Shown: positions 5,591 to 14,071 of the stretch, one piece after another
How positions within the stretch are numbered: the first letter of the stretch is position 1
Layout of the letters: each line of letters starts with the position of its first letter
Origin: Oceanospirillales bacterium
Lineage (GTDB): Bacteria; Pseudomonadota; Gammaproteobacteria; Xanthomonadales; SZUA-36
Length of the DNA stretch: 16,116 nt
Assembly: GCA_003232965.1 (NCBI GenBank)
Contig: QIKG01000070.1
Span: forward strand, 1-16,116
Direction: 5' to 3'
Made by a program: the position numbers and the translations under genes
Notes under the pieces: generated by a model
The model's database searches: none
The model's input: the letters and a program-made list of their open reading frames with translations, nothing else
Told to the model about the DNA's origin: nothing

Positions 5591-6364
5591 ATGCTGCTTG
5601 TTATCTCGCCCGCCAAAACTCTCGATTACACTAGCCCGGTTCGCACCAAACTATCCAGTCAAGCGAACTTTCTCAATAATGCTGAACTATTAATCGGGTC
5701 TTTGCGGCAATTCTCACCCGAAAAGATCAGCGAACTTATGAAGGTTAGTGCAAAAATCGCCGGGCTTAACTTTGACCGCTACCAAAGCTGGGATAAAGAT
5801 TTTAGCAAAGCGGATGCAAGACAAGCACTGCTGGCGTTTAAGGGTGGGGTTTATCTCGGTCTTGATGCCGCTTCATTTACCCCTGCTGACTTCGACTTTG
5901 CCCAGCAACACCTACGGATTATTTCAGGTTTATATGGCTTGCTGCGGCCGTTGGACCTTATGCTGGCCTACCGCCTAGAAATGGGCACTAAACTAAACAC
6001 CGAACGGGGGCGTAATTTATATGAATTCTGGGGTTCAAGCATTACTCAAAGCTTAAACGATCAATTGGAAGAAATTAACTCTCAGTATCTAATAAACTTA
6101 GCATCGAACGAGTATTTTAAAGCGCTCAGGCCCAAAGAGCTCAATGGGCAAAGGCAAATCATTACCCCGGCTTTCAAAGAATATAAAAACGGCGAGTATA
6201 AAATGATTGGCGTGTATGCGAAAAAAGCCAGAGGCTTGCTCAGCCGCTACATCATCCAACACCAACTGAGTGACCCGGAAGATATTAAAGCTTTTAATGT
6301 GGATGGCTATGAATTTAGCCAGAAATTAACGCAAGGTAATACCTGGGTGTTTGCCCGCAAGTAA
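5591..6364 (+). CDS. yaaA: YaaA family peroxide stress resistance protein
   Basis: The 257-residue product starts MLLVISPAKTLDY and contains ARQALLAFKGGVYLGL, FDFAQQHLRIISGLYGLLRP and YAKKARGLLSRYII. These are landmark segments of YaaA (DUF328/UPF0246), and the length matches E. coli YaaA (258). E. coli YaaA is a cytoplasmic protein that limits free iron and protects DNA and proteins during hydrogen peroxide stress. The start is ATG 5591 by homology; an in-frame ATG 54 bp upstream adds residues unlike the family. The gene stands alone, with RAYT debris on its left and the convergent deaminase on its right; 81 bp without an obvious terminator separate the two stop codons. Confidence 0.95.
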   Translation: MLLVISPAKTLDYTSPVRTKLSSQANFLNNAELLIGSLRQFSPEKISELMKVSAKIAGLNFDRYQSWDKDFSKADARQALLAFKGGVYLGLDAASFTPADFDFAQQHLRIISGLYGLLRPLDLMLAYRLEMGTKLNTERGRNLYEFWGSSITQSLNDQLEEINSQYLINLASNEYFKALRPKELNGQRQIITPAFKEYKNGEYKMIGVYAKKARGLLSRYIIQHQLSDPEDIKAFNVDGYEFSQKLTQGNTWVFARK

Positions 6365-6445
6365 TGTTTTTCCAGTGCGAAGGTGAACGGGAGACAAGAC
6401 TCGAAACAACAATTTAGGTGCAGGCCTTGCGATTGTTCTTACGCA

Positions 6446-7402
6446 TCAACTAAGATAATTTTCCAACTCAGACAGCATAAGTTGCTTTCTTTCAACACTG
6501 GCAAAACTAGCCTCAATGCTGTTGCGCACCAGTGCAAGGGATTGCTTTTGTGTCAGTCCCAGACCATCGGCAAGCGCGATAAAATTTTCGCTCATATAGC
6601 CGCCAAAATAGGCTGGATCATCTGAATTTACGGTGACACAAACGCCCTGCTCTAACATTTCGAGAATGTTGTGTTCTGACATATCATCGAACACACATAA
6701 TTTAGTATTGGAAAGCGGACAGACGGTTAGCGGGATTTTATTGGCGACCAGATGACGCATTAATTCTGGGTCATCTACGGCGCGTACTCCGTGGTCAATG
6801 CGTGAGATTTTTAAATCATTCAAAGCGGTCCAGATATACTCTGCCGGTCCTTCTTCGCCAGCATGCGCTACCGTTAGCAAACCCATTTCTCGGGCTTTAG
6901 TAAATACACGACTGAATTTTTCCGGCGGATGCCCCTGCTCGGAACTGTCCAGACCGACTGCAATGATTTTATCTAGATAAGCTTCTGCCTGTGCCAAAGT
7001 TGCAAATGCGGCCTCTTCATCAAGATGTCGCAAAAAACACATAATTAATTGACTACTAATTCCCAATTGGGATTCTGCATCCTTTAAGGCTCGATCAATG
7101 CCGTTGATGACCGTCGCAAACTCCACTCCTCTATCAGTATGTGTCTGCGGATCAAAAAATGGTTCAACATGGATTACATTTTGGGCTTTGCACTGTAGCA
7201 AATAGGCCCATGTGAGATCATAGAAGTCCTGCTCTTGAAGCAGCACATTGGCACCCTGGTAATAAATATCGAGAAAGTCCTGCAGCTTGCTGAACTGGTA
7301 TGCCTCACGAACAGCTTCAATGCTGGCAAAGGGCAGTTCCAGCTGGTTTCTTTTTGCCAATGCAAACATCAGCTCAGGCTCTAAACTGCCCTCAAGATGC
7401 AT
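6446..7402 (-). CDS. add: adenine/adenosine deaminase with a disrupted N-terminus
   Basis: The frame encodes a metal-dependent purine deaminase that releases ammonia from adenine or adenosine for purine salvage. It shows HAGEEGP (180-186, with catalytic Glu-183), RIDHG (His-204), PLSN (229-232) and NSDDPAYFGGY (259-269). The HAGEEGP version is typical of the adenine deaminase subgroup (as in Pseudomonas PA0148) more than of true adenosine deaminases. From the ATG at 7402 the protein begins MHLEG and so lacks the first histidine of the metal-binding HxH. The same frame continues upstream as EWLNHLPKVELH, the normal family N-terminus, but without a start codon. The ATG at 7440-7438 is out of frame by one base. 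A one-base indel at 7438-7441 is the simplest explanation. It is the third catabolic gene after the aminotransferase and dehydrogenase on the same strand. Confidence 0.9.
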   Translation of the reverse strand: MHLEGSLEPELMFALAKRNQLELPFASIEAVREAYQFSKLQDFLDIYYQGANVLLQEQDFYDLTWAYLLQCKAQNVIHVEPFFDPQTHTDRGVEFATVINGIDRALKDAESQLGISSQLIMCFLRHLDEEAAFATLAQAEAYLDKIIAVGLDSSEQGHPPEKFSRVFTKAREMGLLTVAHAGEEGPAEYIWTALNDLKISRIDHGVRAVDDPELMRHLVANKIPLTVCPLSNTKLCVFDDMSEHNILEMLEQGVCVTVNSDDPAYFGGYMSENFIALADGLGLTQKQSLALVRNSIEASFASVERKQLMLSELENYLS

Positions 7403-7482
7403 ATGTAACTCTACTTTAGGCAGGTGGTTTAACCACTCATGATTTGCAAATATTAGTCATTACCGTGAGCACCATTTTCTAG

Positions 7483-8959
7483 TTACAGGTTGGGGAAAGT
7501 ATAAGCGGTACCTTCACGCACACCCGCTGATGGCCAGCGTTGAGTGATGGTTTTGCGGCGGGTGTAAAAACGCACTGAATCCGGGCCATAGGCGTACAGA
7601 TCGCCAAACAGTGAGCGTTTCCAACCGCCAAAGCTGTGGAACGCTACCGGTACGGGCAAGGGTACATTTACCCCCACCATGCCCGCCTGAAGCGGCTTCG
7701 CCATCGCGGGTAAATATACAGGTGCCATTACCGTATTCATGCGCGTTGATTAGATCCATGGCTTCCTCCATGGTCTCTACCCGCACCACACAAAGCACCG
7801 GACCAAAGATTTCATCTTCATAGACTTTCATGCCCGGTTTGGCTTTATCAATCAGGCTGCCACCGAGGAAATAACCGTTTTCATAGCCTGTGACTGTAAG
7901 TTTTCGGCCATCGACAACCAGTTCGGCACCCTCTCCGGCCGCCATACCGATATAGCCTGAAACCTTAGCCATATGCTCCTTGCTGATTAACGGGCCCATT
8001 TCCATGCTGTTATCGGTTCCAGGGCCCACTTTCAGCCCCTGCAACTGCACAGTGAGTTTTGTAACTAATTCATCGGCAATCTCGTTACCGACTGCAACCA
8101 CAACTGAAATCGCCATGCAGCGTTCACCGCAAGAACCATAGGCCGCACCCATGAGTGCATTAACAGCATTATCGATATCGGCATCGGGCATAACAATGGC
8201 GTGATTTTTCGCCCCACCTAAAGCCTGCACGCGCTTGCCATTAGCGCTTGCGGTGGTGTAAATATACTCTGCAATCGGGGTCGAACCAACAAAGCTTACT
8301 GCCTGTATGCGCGGGTCATTTAACAATGCATCCACTGCTTCCTTGTCACCGTTGACCACATTAAGTACACCATCGGGAAGGCCAGCCTCGGTGAACAGTT
8401 CGGCAATTCGCATAATCGCGCTAGGATCTTTTTCCGAAGGTTTGAGAACAAAAGTGTTGCCACAGGCAATCGCCATAGGAAACATCCACATCGGTACCAT
8501 AGCCGGGAAGTTAAACGGGGTAATGCCCGCGACTACACCCAGAGGATGGAACTCGCTCCATGAATCAATCATTGGGCCGGCGTTTTTGCTGTGCTCGCCT
8601 TTGAGAAATTCTGGGGCACCGCAGGCGTATTCAATTACTTCCAGACCGCGCCGGAACTCGCCCAGTGCATCATGGTGAATTTTTCCATGCTCGGCAGAAA
8701 TTAGGGCTGCAATTTCATCGGCATGCGCCTCCAGCAAACTGAGGAAGCGGAACATAACTCTGGATCGTTTTAGCGGCGGTGTATTGCGCCAGGCAGGAAA
8801 TGCTGCTTGGGCTGCAGTAATGGCTTCATCAACTGTCGCAGCACTTGCCAACGCCACCCGGGAAACAGCTTTCCCAAGAGCCGGATTGAATACATCCTGT
8901 GTCCGCTGTTCATCCGCTTGTAATTTGCCGGAGATAAAGTGTCCTATGGTATGTGTCAT
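7483..8959 (-). pseudogene. mmsA: methylmalonate/malonate-semialdehyde dehydrogenase, frameshifted
   Basis: The enzyme is a CoA-acylating aldehyde dehydrogenase that converts (methyl)malonate semialdehyde to propionyl- or acetyl-CoA. The N-terminal 421 codons are intact: TPFNFP with Asn-150, FVGSTPIAEYI (223-233), and YGSCGERCMAIS with catalytic Cys-281. Family-typical sequence stops after FTRDGEAA and resumes in another frame as QAGMVGVNVPLPVP, then FHSFGGWKRSLFGD, ending TFPNL at the stop 7483-7485. About seven residues are missing at the junction (near 7690), so a deletion of about 20 bp fits. If translated as is, the original frame runs on with unrelated residues to a stop at 7514. The lost segment belongs to the C-terminal region needed for the fold and oligomerisation, so activity is unlikely unless this is an assembly error. 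Only 30 bp separate it from the upstream aminotransferase, which implies one transcript. Confidence 0.9.
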
Positions 8960-8989
8960 TGTGCTTGTATCATCATAATTGTCTCAAAT

Positions 8990-10297
8990 TTATACTGTGT
9001 TGATTATTTTACGGACGGTATCAAAGATCTTACTATAGTAGTCTTCGTCACCATCAAAAAAGGGTGAAAACTGCAAGGTATCCATGCCGTTGCGAACAAA
9101 TAGACCCTGGCGGAAACACTCGGTGTGTATAGCAAAGCCTCGGGCACCGGGTTGCTCCGATGGCGCCAACTCAATTGCACCCATCAGCCCGAAATTACGA
9201 ATATCAATCACATTCTCTACATCCTTAAAGCTGTGGAGTGCATCTTCAAACATTTTCTCATTCGCCCGTGATTGCTCAAAAACACCCTCATCACGGTATA
9301 TATCCATAGCTGCAAGGCCCGCGGCACAAGCCAAGGGATGACCGGAATAAGTATAACCATGGAATAGCTCAATCGCATTCGGCGGCCCCTGCATGAATTG
9401 CTGGTATATTTCGTCCTTTACCAGTACCGCGCCCATCGGTACAAAGCCATTAGTAAGGCCTTTGGCGCAGGTAATAATATCCGGCACTACGCCGAAACGA
9501 TCGCTGGAAAATGCTCCACCAATCCGCCCAAATGCTGTGATAACTTCATCAAATATCAATAAGATACCGTGCTTATCGCATATTTCACGCAAGGTTTTTA
9601 AGTAGCCTACTGGTGGCACTAAAACACCCGTAGACCCTGCCACCGGCTCGACGATAACAGCCGCCAGATTGCTGCCATCGTGCAAAGCTGCCAGGCGCTC
9701 AAGTTCTACGGCTAAATGCCCACCCCACTCCGGCTGGCCTTTAGAGAAGGCCTGTTTTTCCAGATTGAAGGTATGCGGCAGGTGGTCAACATTAGGCAGC
9801 AGTGAAGTGCTAAACATTTTGCGATTAGGTGAAATACCACCTACTGATATTCCACCAAAATTGACACCATGATAGCCGCGTTCCCGGCCGATTAAACGAT
9901 TACGGTGGCCTTCTCCGCGCAAGCGATGATATCCAAGTGCAATTTTTAGTGCAGTATCAACGGCCTCTGAGCCTGAATTGGTGAAAAAACAGTGATTAAT
10001 ACCTTCTGGCGCCAGTTCACAAACTCGCTCAGCCAGCTCAAAAGCTTGTGGGTGACCCAGTTGAAATGCCGCTGAATAATCCAGCTTAGCCGCCTGCTTC
10101 TGAACCGCCTCAACGATTTTCGGGTGACAATGCCCGGCTCCCGTTGTCCATAGCCCCGAAAACGCATCTAATATCTTGCTGCCGTCTTCTGCGGTGTAAT
10201 AGTGGCCCTGAGCGGAAACCACCATCCGTGGAGAGGCTTTAAAAGAACGGTTTGCCGTAAAAGGCATCCAGTATGATTCGAGATTTTGATTTTGCAT
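8990..10297 (-). CDS. omega-amino acid (beta-alanine):pyruvate aminotransferase
   Basis: This is a class III PLP-dependent aminotransferase of 435 residues, closely resembling Pseudomonas BauA. It starts with ESYWMPFTANRSFK and contains FTNSGSEAVDTALK (phosphate-binding, 105-118), RGYHGVNFGG, FDEV with Asp-250 contacting the PLP ring, and ITCAKG with Lys-279 as the Schiff-base lysine. HGYTYSGHP is also typical. Expected reaction: beta-alanine plus pyruvate gives malonate semialdehyde plus alanine, in the cytoplasm. The dehydrogenase encoded just downstream would complete conversion to acetyl-CoA. Related gamma-aminobutyrate or polyamine substrates cannot be excluded. There is no clear Shine-Dalgarno sequence before the ATG. 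The 112-bp gap to ygfX probably contains its own promoter, though no good boxes are visible. Confidence 0.93.
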   Translation of the reverse strand: MQNQNLESYWMPFTANRSFKASPRMVVSAQGHYYTAEDGSKILDAFSGLWTTGAGHCHPKIVEAVQKQAAKLDYSAAFQLGHPQAFELAERVCELAPEGINHCFFTNSGSEAVDTALKIALGYHRLRGEGHRNRLIGRERGYHGVNFGGISVGGISPNRKMFSTSLLPNVDHLPHTFNLEKQAFSKGQPEWGGHLAVELERLAALHDGSNLAAVIVEPVAGSTGVLVPPVGYLKTLREICDKHGILLIFDEVITAFGRIGGAFSSDRFGVVPDIITCAKGLTNGFVPMGAVLVKDEIYQQFMQGPPNAIELFHGYTYSGHPLACAAGLAAMDIYRDEGVFEQSRANEKMFEDALHSFKDVENVIDIRNFGLMGAIELAPSEQPGARGFAIHTECFRQGLFVRNGMDTLQFSPFFDGDEDYYSKIFDTVRKIINTV

Positions 10298-10409
10298 AAT
10301 ATATTTCTATCTTATATTGATGTAACTTCCAGAGTGTACCTTACAACTTTTCGCACTGAAGACAAACCCATTATTTAATTGGTTTTTATCAATGTAAGCT
10401 ACACCCAGA

Positions 10410-10862
10410 TTAAAAACCAGACATTTTCAGCATCACCTTAAAGCGTCTGAATGCATCCGGATGATTGTTTAAGGCATGAAATATCAGATGGATTGTAAAA
10501 CCTTTATTACTACCCTTAGCCAGTTGCAGGGTGGCTAAAATAACACTCTGCGTCTGCAGGGTAAATTTCGAGTAGGTAACTATGAAGGCGGTGTCTGTAC
10601 CGCTACGCCTTTGGCACAATATTAAAGCTGCTGAACCATCGATTCGCAAGTAATATTTTTGTTGTTTCTGCTGTTCACGGAAAATCCCAAACACGGTAAA
10701 AGCAGAAATAACCAATAACAGCCCGGCCCAACTCCAGTCAAGTTCAGACTGGTATGATCTAAACGCAAGATAAATTGGAACTACAGCAGCGACCAGCGTA
10801 AAACCCAGTAGATATCGCCTTGGAAAACCCGCCTGTAAATTAATTTTAGCGTCGAATGTCAT
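10410..10862 (-). CDS. ygfX: YgfX-family inner membrane protein
   Basis: The assignment rests on position and topology. The gene overlaps the end of sdhE by 17 bp, the classic sdhE-ygfX arrangement, and the 150-residue product has two adjacent membrane segments (about 17-35 and 44-61) followed by a soluble domain. E. coli YgfX (CptA) is slightly shorter (135). It has been described as a partner of SdhE and as a toxin-like protein affecting the cell-division proteins FtsZ and MreB; its true role is debated. Sequence conservation in this family is low, so homology is inferred from context more than motifs. It is the last gene of the SDH transcript. An imperfect AT-rich inverted repeat lies over its stop codon and is not a convincing terminator. 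Confidence 0.75.
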   Translation of the reverse strand: MTFDAKINLQAGFPRRYLLGFTLVAAVVPIYLAFRSYQSELDWSWAGLLLVISAFTVFGIFREQQKQQKYYLRIDGSAALILCQRRSGTDTAFIVTYSKFTLQTQSVILATLQLAKGSNKGFTIHLIFHALNNHPDAFRRFKVMLKMSGF

Positions 10863-11082
10863 TAATCAAATGGGTAAAAGCAAGATTTTCACAAGCTTTC
10901 TGTCCTGAAAGCCAGAGCCAAAGGGTGTCATCTTCGGTATCCAGCAGTTGTTCGAGAGCGTCTTTTGCGGGCTCATCCAAGCCAGTGTAATAGGCATCGA
11001 GATAGTCATTCAAAAGCGTGTCCAACTCCTGCATCCCACGTCGACTGCGCCAACGCAGTTTTTTTAATCTGAGGTCTTTAAT
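10846..11082 (-). CDS. sdhE: SdhE, FAD assembly factor for SdhA, apparently with a non-AUG start
   Basis: SdhE (SDHAF2/Sdh5 homologue) promotes covalent attachment of FAD to SdhA. The frame reads LRWRSRRGMQELD, with the essential RGxxE motif, then the helical bundle including LDTEDDTLWLWLSG. The only early ATG (11034) falls inside RGMQE, so an AUG-started product (62 aa) would lose the Arg-Gly needed for flavinylation. The frame is open back to the sdhB stop codon, and the first codon after it is ATT (11082-11080). The annotated span uses this ATT, giving 78 residues (the family is about 80-90). A CTG at 11058-11056 is an alternative. GGGGTG at 11093-11088 lies 5 bp before the ATT. Start-codon identity is an inference; the gene itself is clear. 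Confidence 0.85.
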   Translation of the reverse strand: MKDLRLKKLRWRSRRGMQELDTLLNDYLDAYYTGLDEPAKDALEQLLDTEDDTLWLWLSGQKACENLAFTHLINDIRR

Positions 11083-11868
11083 TTACGCACCCCGGCGGAT
11101 AAGCAGCAGTTTCTTGATTTCAGCAATCGCCTTGGCTGGGTTTAAGTGTTTCGGGCAGGTGTTAGTACAGTTCATGATGGTGTGACAGCGATATAACTTA
11201 AATGGGTCTTCAAGCTCATCCAGACGCGTACCGGCATCCTCATCCCGCGAATCAATAATCCAGCGGTAAGCCTGTAATAAAACCGCGGGGCCGAGGTATC
11301 TATCACCATTCCACCAATAACTGGGGCAAGATGTAGAACAGCAGGCACACAAAATACATTCATACAGCCCATCGAGTTGTTTGCGGGCCTCCACAGACTG
11401 TTTGCGTTCTTTATCGGCGGGTGTTGGGCTCTGGGTACGCAACCAGGGTTTGATAGAAGCATATTGGGCATAAAAATGGGTCATATCCGGGACCAAATCT
11501 TTAACCACTGACATATGCGGTAACGGGTAGATTTTGATGTCGCCACTAATATCACGGATTGCCATAGTGCAGGCCAGGGTATTGGTGCCGTTGATATTCA
11601 TCGCACAACTACCGCAGATGCCTTCGCGGCAGGAACGCCTAAATGTTAGGCTCTGATCGATTTCATTTTTTATTTTTATAATCGCATCAAGTACCATCGG
11701 CCCACAGTTATCAAGGTCAATATCAAAACTATCAAGCCGGGGGTTTTCGCCAGTATCCGGATCCCAGCGATAGACCTTGACGGTCTTAACTCGCGCAGCA
11801 GTTTCTGCTGCGGGATAATGCTGGCCTTTAGAGATTTTTGAATTTTTGGGTAGGCTTAACTCTGCCAT
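11083..11868 (-). CDS. sdhB: succinate dehydrogenase iron-sulfur subunit
   Basis: The 261-residue subunit passes electrons from the SdhA flavin to quinone. The N-terminal ferredoxin domain has Cys-80, 85, 88 and 100 for [2Fe-2S]. The C-terminal domain has CILCACCSTSC (171-181), RCHTIMNC (227-234) and NTCPK (236-240). These give [4Fe-4S] on Cys-171, 174, 177 and 238, and [3Fe-4S] on Cys-181, 228 and 234. The Trp pair in SYWWN (185-186) matches the quinone-site Trp of E. coli SdhB. An N-terminal extension before VKVYRWDP and the wording of the motifs are closer to alphaproteobacterial and mitochondrial SdhB than to the E. coli type. AGGAA precedes the ATG; 20 bp separate it from sdhA. Confidence 0.97.
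   Translation of the reverse strand: MAELSLPKNSKISKGQHYPAAETAARVKTVKVYRWDPDTGENPRLDSFDIDLDNCGPMVLDAIIKIKNEIDQSLTFRRSCREGICGSCAMNINGTNTLACTMAIRDISGDIKIYPLPHMSVVKDLVPDMTHFYAQYASIKPWLRTQSPTPADKERKQSVEARKQLDGLYECILCACCSTSCPSYWWNGDRYLGPAVLLQAYRWIIDSRDEDAGTRLDELEDPFKLYRCHTIMNCTNTCPKHLNPAKAIAEIKKLLLIRRGA
11088..11093 (-). promoter_or_regulatory. ribosome site that may support an ATT start of sdhE
   Basis: GGGGTG is complementary to part of the anti-Shine-Dalgarno sequence and lies within the last codons of sdhB, 5 bp upstream of the ATT that directly follows the sdhB stop codon. Such tight coupling would favour re-initiation by ribosomes finishing sdhB. Confidence 0.4.
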
Positions 11869-11888
11869 AATTATTCCTTAGTCAATCC

Positions 11889-13682
11889 TTAGTAAACTCG
11901 AGCTTTTGGTGGAACCACTTCAACTTCATCGGTCAGCGTATACATGTGCACGGGGCGATACTGGATATCAACCTTGCCATTGGTATCAACACTCAATAGC
12001 GAATGCTTCATCCAATTTTCATCATCTCGTTCGGAATAATCCTCGCGCGCATGGGCACCGCGGCTTTCTTTACGATTTTCAGCGCCATACATCGTAGCGA
12101 TGGCATTTCCGAGTAAATTGCGTAACTCTAGGGTCTCTACCAGGTCGGAATTCCAGATTAAAGAGCGATCGCTAACGCTTACATCGCTAAATGAATCCCA
12201 GATCGCGCTGATTTTGTTACAGCCTTCCTGAAGGGTTTCTTCGGTGCGGAACACGGCAGCATTCGACTGCATGGTTTTTTGCATGGCTAGGCGAATTTCT
12301 GATGTAGATTTAGAACCATCGGCATAGCGCAGGCGATCAAAATCTTCCACTAAGGCATTCAGCTTGTCTTCATCGGTGTCGGTGTGTTTGGTGTCTGGCT
12401 TGATAATTTCAGCACAGCGATGCGCGACCGCGCGCCCAAACACCACAATATCAAGCAATGAGTTGGAACCTAGACGGTTGGCACCATGCACAGAAACACA
12501 GGCGGCCTCGCCAATGGCGAACAAACCCGGCACAACGGCATCCGGGTCGGCGTCTTTAATATGCACAACTTCGCCATGATAATTGGTTGGTATGCCGCCC
12601 ATATTGTAATGACAGGTGGGCAATACTGGGATCGGGTCTTTGGTGACATCTACATTCGCAAAAATCATCGCAGACTCTGCAATTCCAGGTAAGCGTTCAT
12701 TAATTACATCTGCACCCAGATGCTGCAAGTTAAGGAAGATATGATCTTTTTCCGGGCCGACGCCACGGCCTTCCTGTACTTCCATTGTCATTGCCCGACT
12801 AACCACATCCCGAGAAGCTAGGTCTTTCGCACTAGGTGCATAGCGTTCCATAAAGCGCTCGCCCTCAGAGTTGGTCAGAAAACCGCCCTCTCCGCGTACA
12901 CCTTCGGTAATTAATGGTCCGGCGCCATAAATTCCGGTGGGATGAAACTGAATAAATTCCATATCCTGCAACGGCAATCCCGCTCGTAAAGTCATGCCTG
13001 CACCATCACCGGTGCAAGTATGAGCTGATGTGCAAGAGAAATAAGTACGACCGTATCCGCCGGTGGCGAGAATAACTGCATGGGCACGAAACAGATGCAA
13101 TGTACCTTCTGATAAATCCCAAGCAAACACGCCTTTACAAACACCATCATCATCCATTAGTAGATCTAAGGCGAAATACTCGATATAGAAAGTAGCATCA
13201 TGTTTTAACGCCTGCTGATACAAGGTGTGCAAGATCGCATGCCCGGTGCGATCAGCAGCGGCACAGGTACGCTGAGCCGCGCCGCCTTCACCGAACTTAG
13301 TGGTCATGCCGCCAAACGGGCGCTGGTAAATCTTGCCTTCTTCGGTGCGTGAAAACGGCACGCCGTAATGCTCAAGCTCGATAACTGCTGGAACTGCCTC
13401 ACGACACATATATTCGATAGCATCCTGATCACCCAGCCAGTCTGAACCTTTAATGGTGTCATACATATGCCAGCGCCAATCGTCCTCGCCCATATTGCCC
13501 AGTGCTGCCGACATGCCTCCCTGGGCTGCCACAGTATGACTGCGAGTGGGGAAAACCTTGGTTAATGCCGCTGTTTTCAGACCGGCCGCAGCTAGCCCCA
13601 TGGTCGCGCGCAAACCCGCACCACCGGCACCCACTACGATGACATCATATTTATGTTCTTGTATTTTATAAGCGTTCGACAT
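11889..13682 (-). CDS. sdhA: succinate dehydrogenase flavoprotein subunit
   Basis: SdhA oxidises succinate to fumarate in the TCA cycle at the cytoplasmic face of the membrane. Visible features are the dinucleotide motif VVGAGGAGL (16-24), RSHTVAAQGG with His-49 for covalent FAD linkage, QFHPTG (245-250), and ASRDVVSRAM with the probable catalytic Arg-291. HGANRLGSNSLLD and RGAHAREDYSERDDENWMKH are also typical. At 597 residues it has standard length. The start ATG has AGGAAT overlapping the end of sdhD (11-bp gap). The sequence is of the alphaproteobacterial/mitochondrial kind. It is the substrate for both SdhE and the SDHAF4-like protein encoded in the same operon. Confidence 0.98.
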   Translation of the reverse strand: MSNAYKIQEHKYDVIVVGAGGAGLRATMGLAAAGLKTAALTKVFPTRSHTVAAQGGMSAALGNMGEDDWRWHMYDTIKGSDWLGDQDAIEYMCREAVPAVIELEHYGVPFSRTEEGKIYQRPFGGMTTKFGEGGAAQRTCAAADRTGHAILHTLYQQALKHDATFYIEYFALDLLMDDDGVCKGVFAWDLSEGTLHLFRAHAVILATGGYGRTYFSCTSAHTCTGDGAGMTLRAGLPLQDMEFIQFHPTGIYGAGPLITEGVRGEGGFLTNSEGERFMERYAPSAKDLASRDVVSRAMTMEVQEGRGVGPEKDHIFLNLQHLGADVINERLPGIAESAMIFANVDVTKDPIPVLPTCHYNMGGIPTNYHGEVVHIKDADPDAVVPGLFAIGEAACVSVHGANRLGSNSLLDIVVFGRAVAHRCAEIIKPDTKHTDTDEDKLNALVEDFDRLRYADGSKSTSEIRLAMQKTMQSNAAVFRTEETLQEGCNKISAIWDSFSDVSVSDRSLIWNSDLVETLELRNLLGNAIATMYGAENRKESRGAHAREDYSERDDENWMKHSLLSVDTNGKVDIQYRPVHMYTLTDEVEVVPPKARVY

Positions 13683-13693
13683 GAATTAAATTC

Positions 13694-14071
13694 CTACTGC
13701 AATGCCAGACGAATTACCGCCAGCACGCCGGTCACTGCACCCGCAAAAGCGAAAAGTTTTACCAGCAACTGCAAAATAGTCTCCAGCGGCTGTGAATGTA
13801 CATAATCTTCGATAACAACCTGCATGCCCAACTGCGCATGCCGGAGCATGGTGAGGACTAGCAAAATGGCCAGAATGCTGTTTATTGTTTGGCTAAAAAA
13901 GTCCTGAATTACCTGAAAGGGCTGTCCGGCATAAACAATTACCACATACAACATCCAGATAACCAGCGGGATTAATAACAAGGCTGTAACCCGTTGCCCC
14001 CACCAATGAGAGGTACCGGACTTGGCACTGCCAAGGCCACGGGCATGGGCTAAGGGGTGGCGCATTTTCAT
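13694..14071 (-). CDS. sdhD: succinate dehydrogenase membrane anchor SdhD
   Basis: This 125-residue anchor has three membrane helices (about 27-48, 62-80 and 97-121). The N-terminal ARGLGSAKSGTSHWWGQRVTA (positions 10-30; key words GLGSAKSGT and HWWGQRVTA) is the signature of the alphaproteobacterial SdhD type. RHAQLGMQVVIEDYVHS (77-93) carries the haem-b ligand His-78 and the quinone-site Asp-Tyr pair (89-90). Its ATG overlaps the sdhC stop by 4 bp (ATGA), implying translational coupling. Confidence 0.95.
   Translation of the reverse strand: MKMRHPLAHARGLGSAKSGTSHWWGQRVTALLLIPLVIWMLYVVIVYAGQPFQVIQDFFSQTINSILAILLVLTMLRHAQLGMQVVIEDYVHSQPLETILQLLVKLFAFAGAVTGVLAVIRLALQ

Noticed and set aside
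9084..9872. Plus-strand frames inside the aminotransferase gene, and similar ones inside sdhA and mmsA
   Set aside because: All are antisense shadows of well-supported conserved genes.
10381..10420. Inverted repeat GGTTTTTATC/GATTAAAAACC as terminator after ygfX
   Set aside because: The stem is AT-rich with a bulge, the loop is 17 bases long, no U tract follows, and it overlaps the stop codon. Too weak to call.
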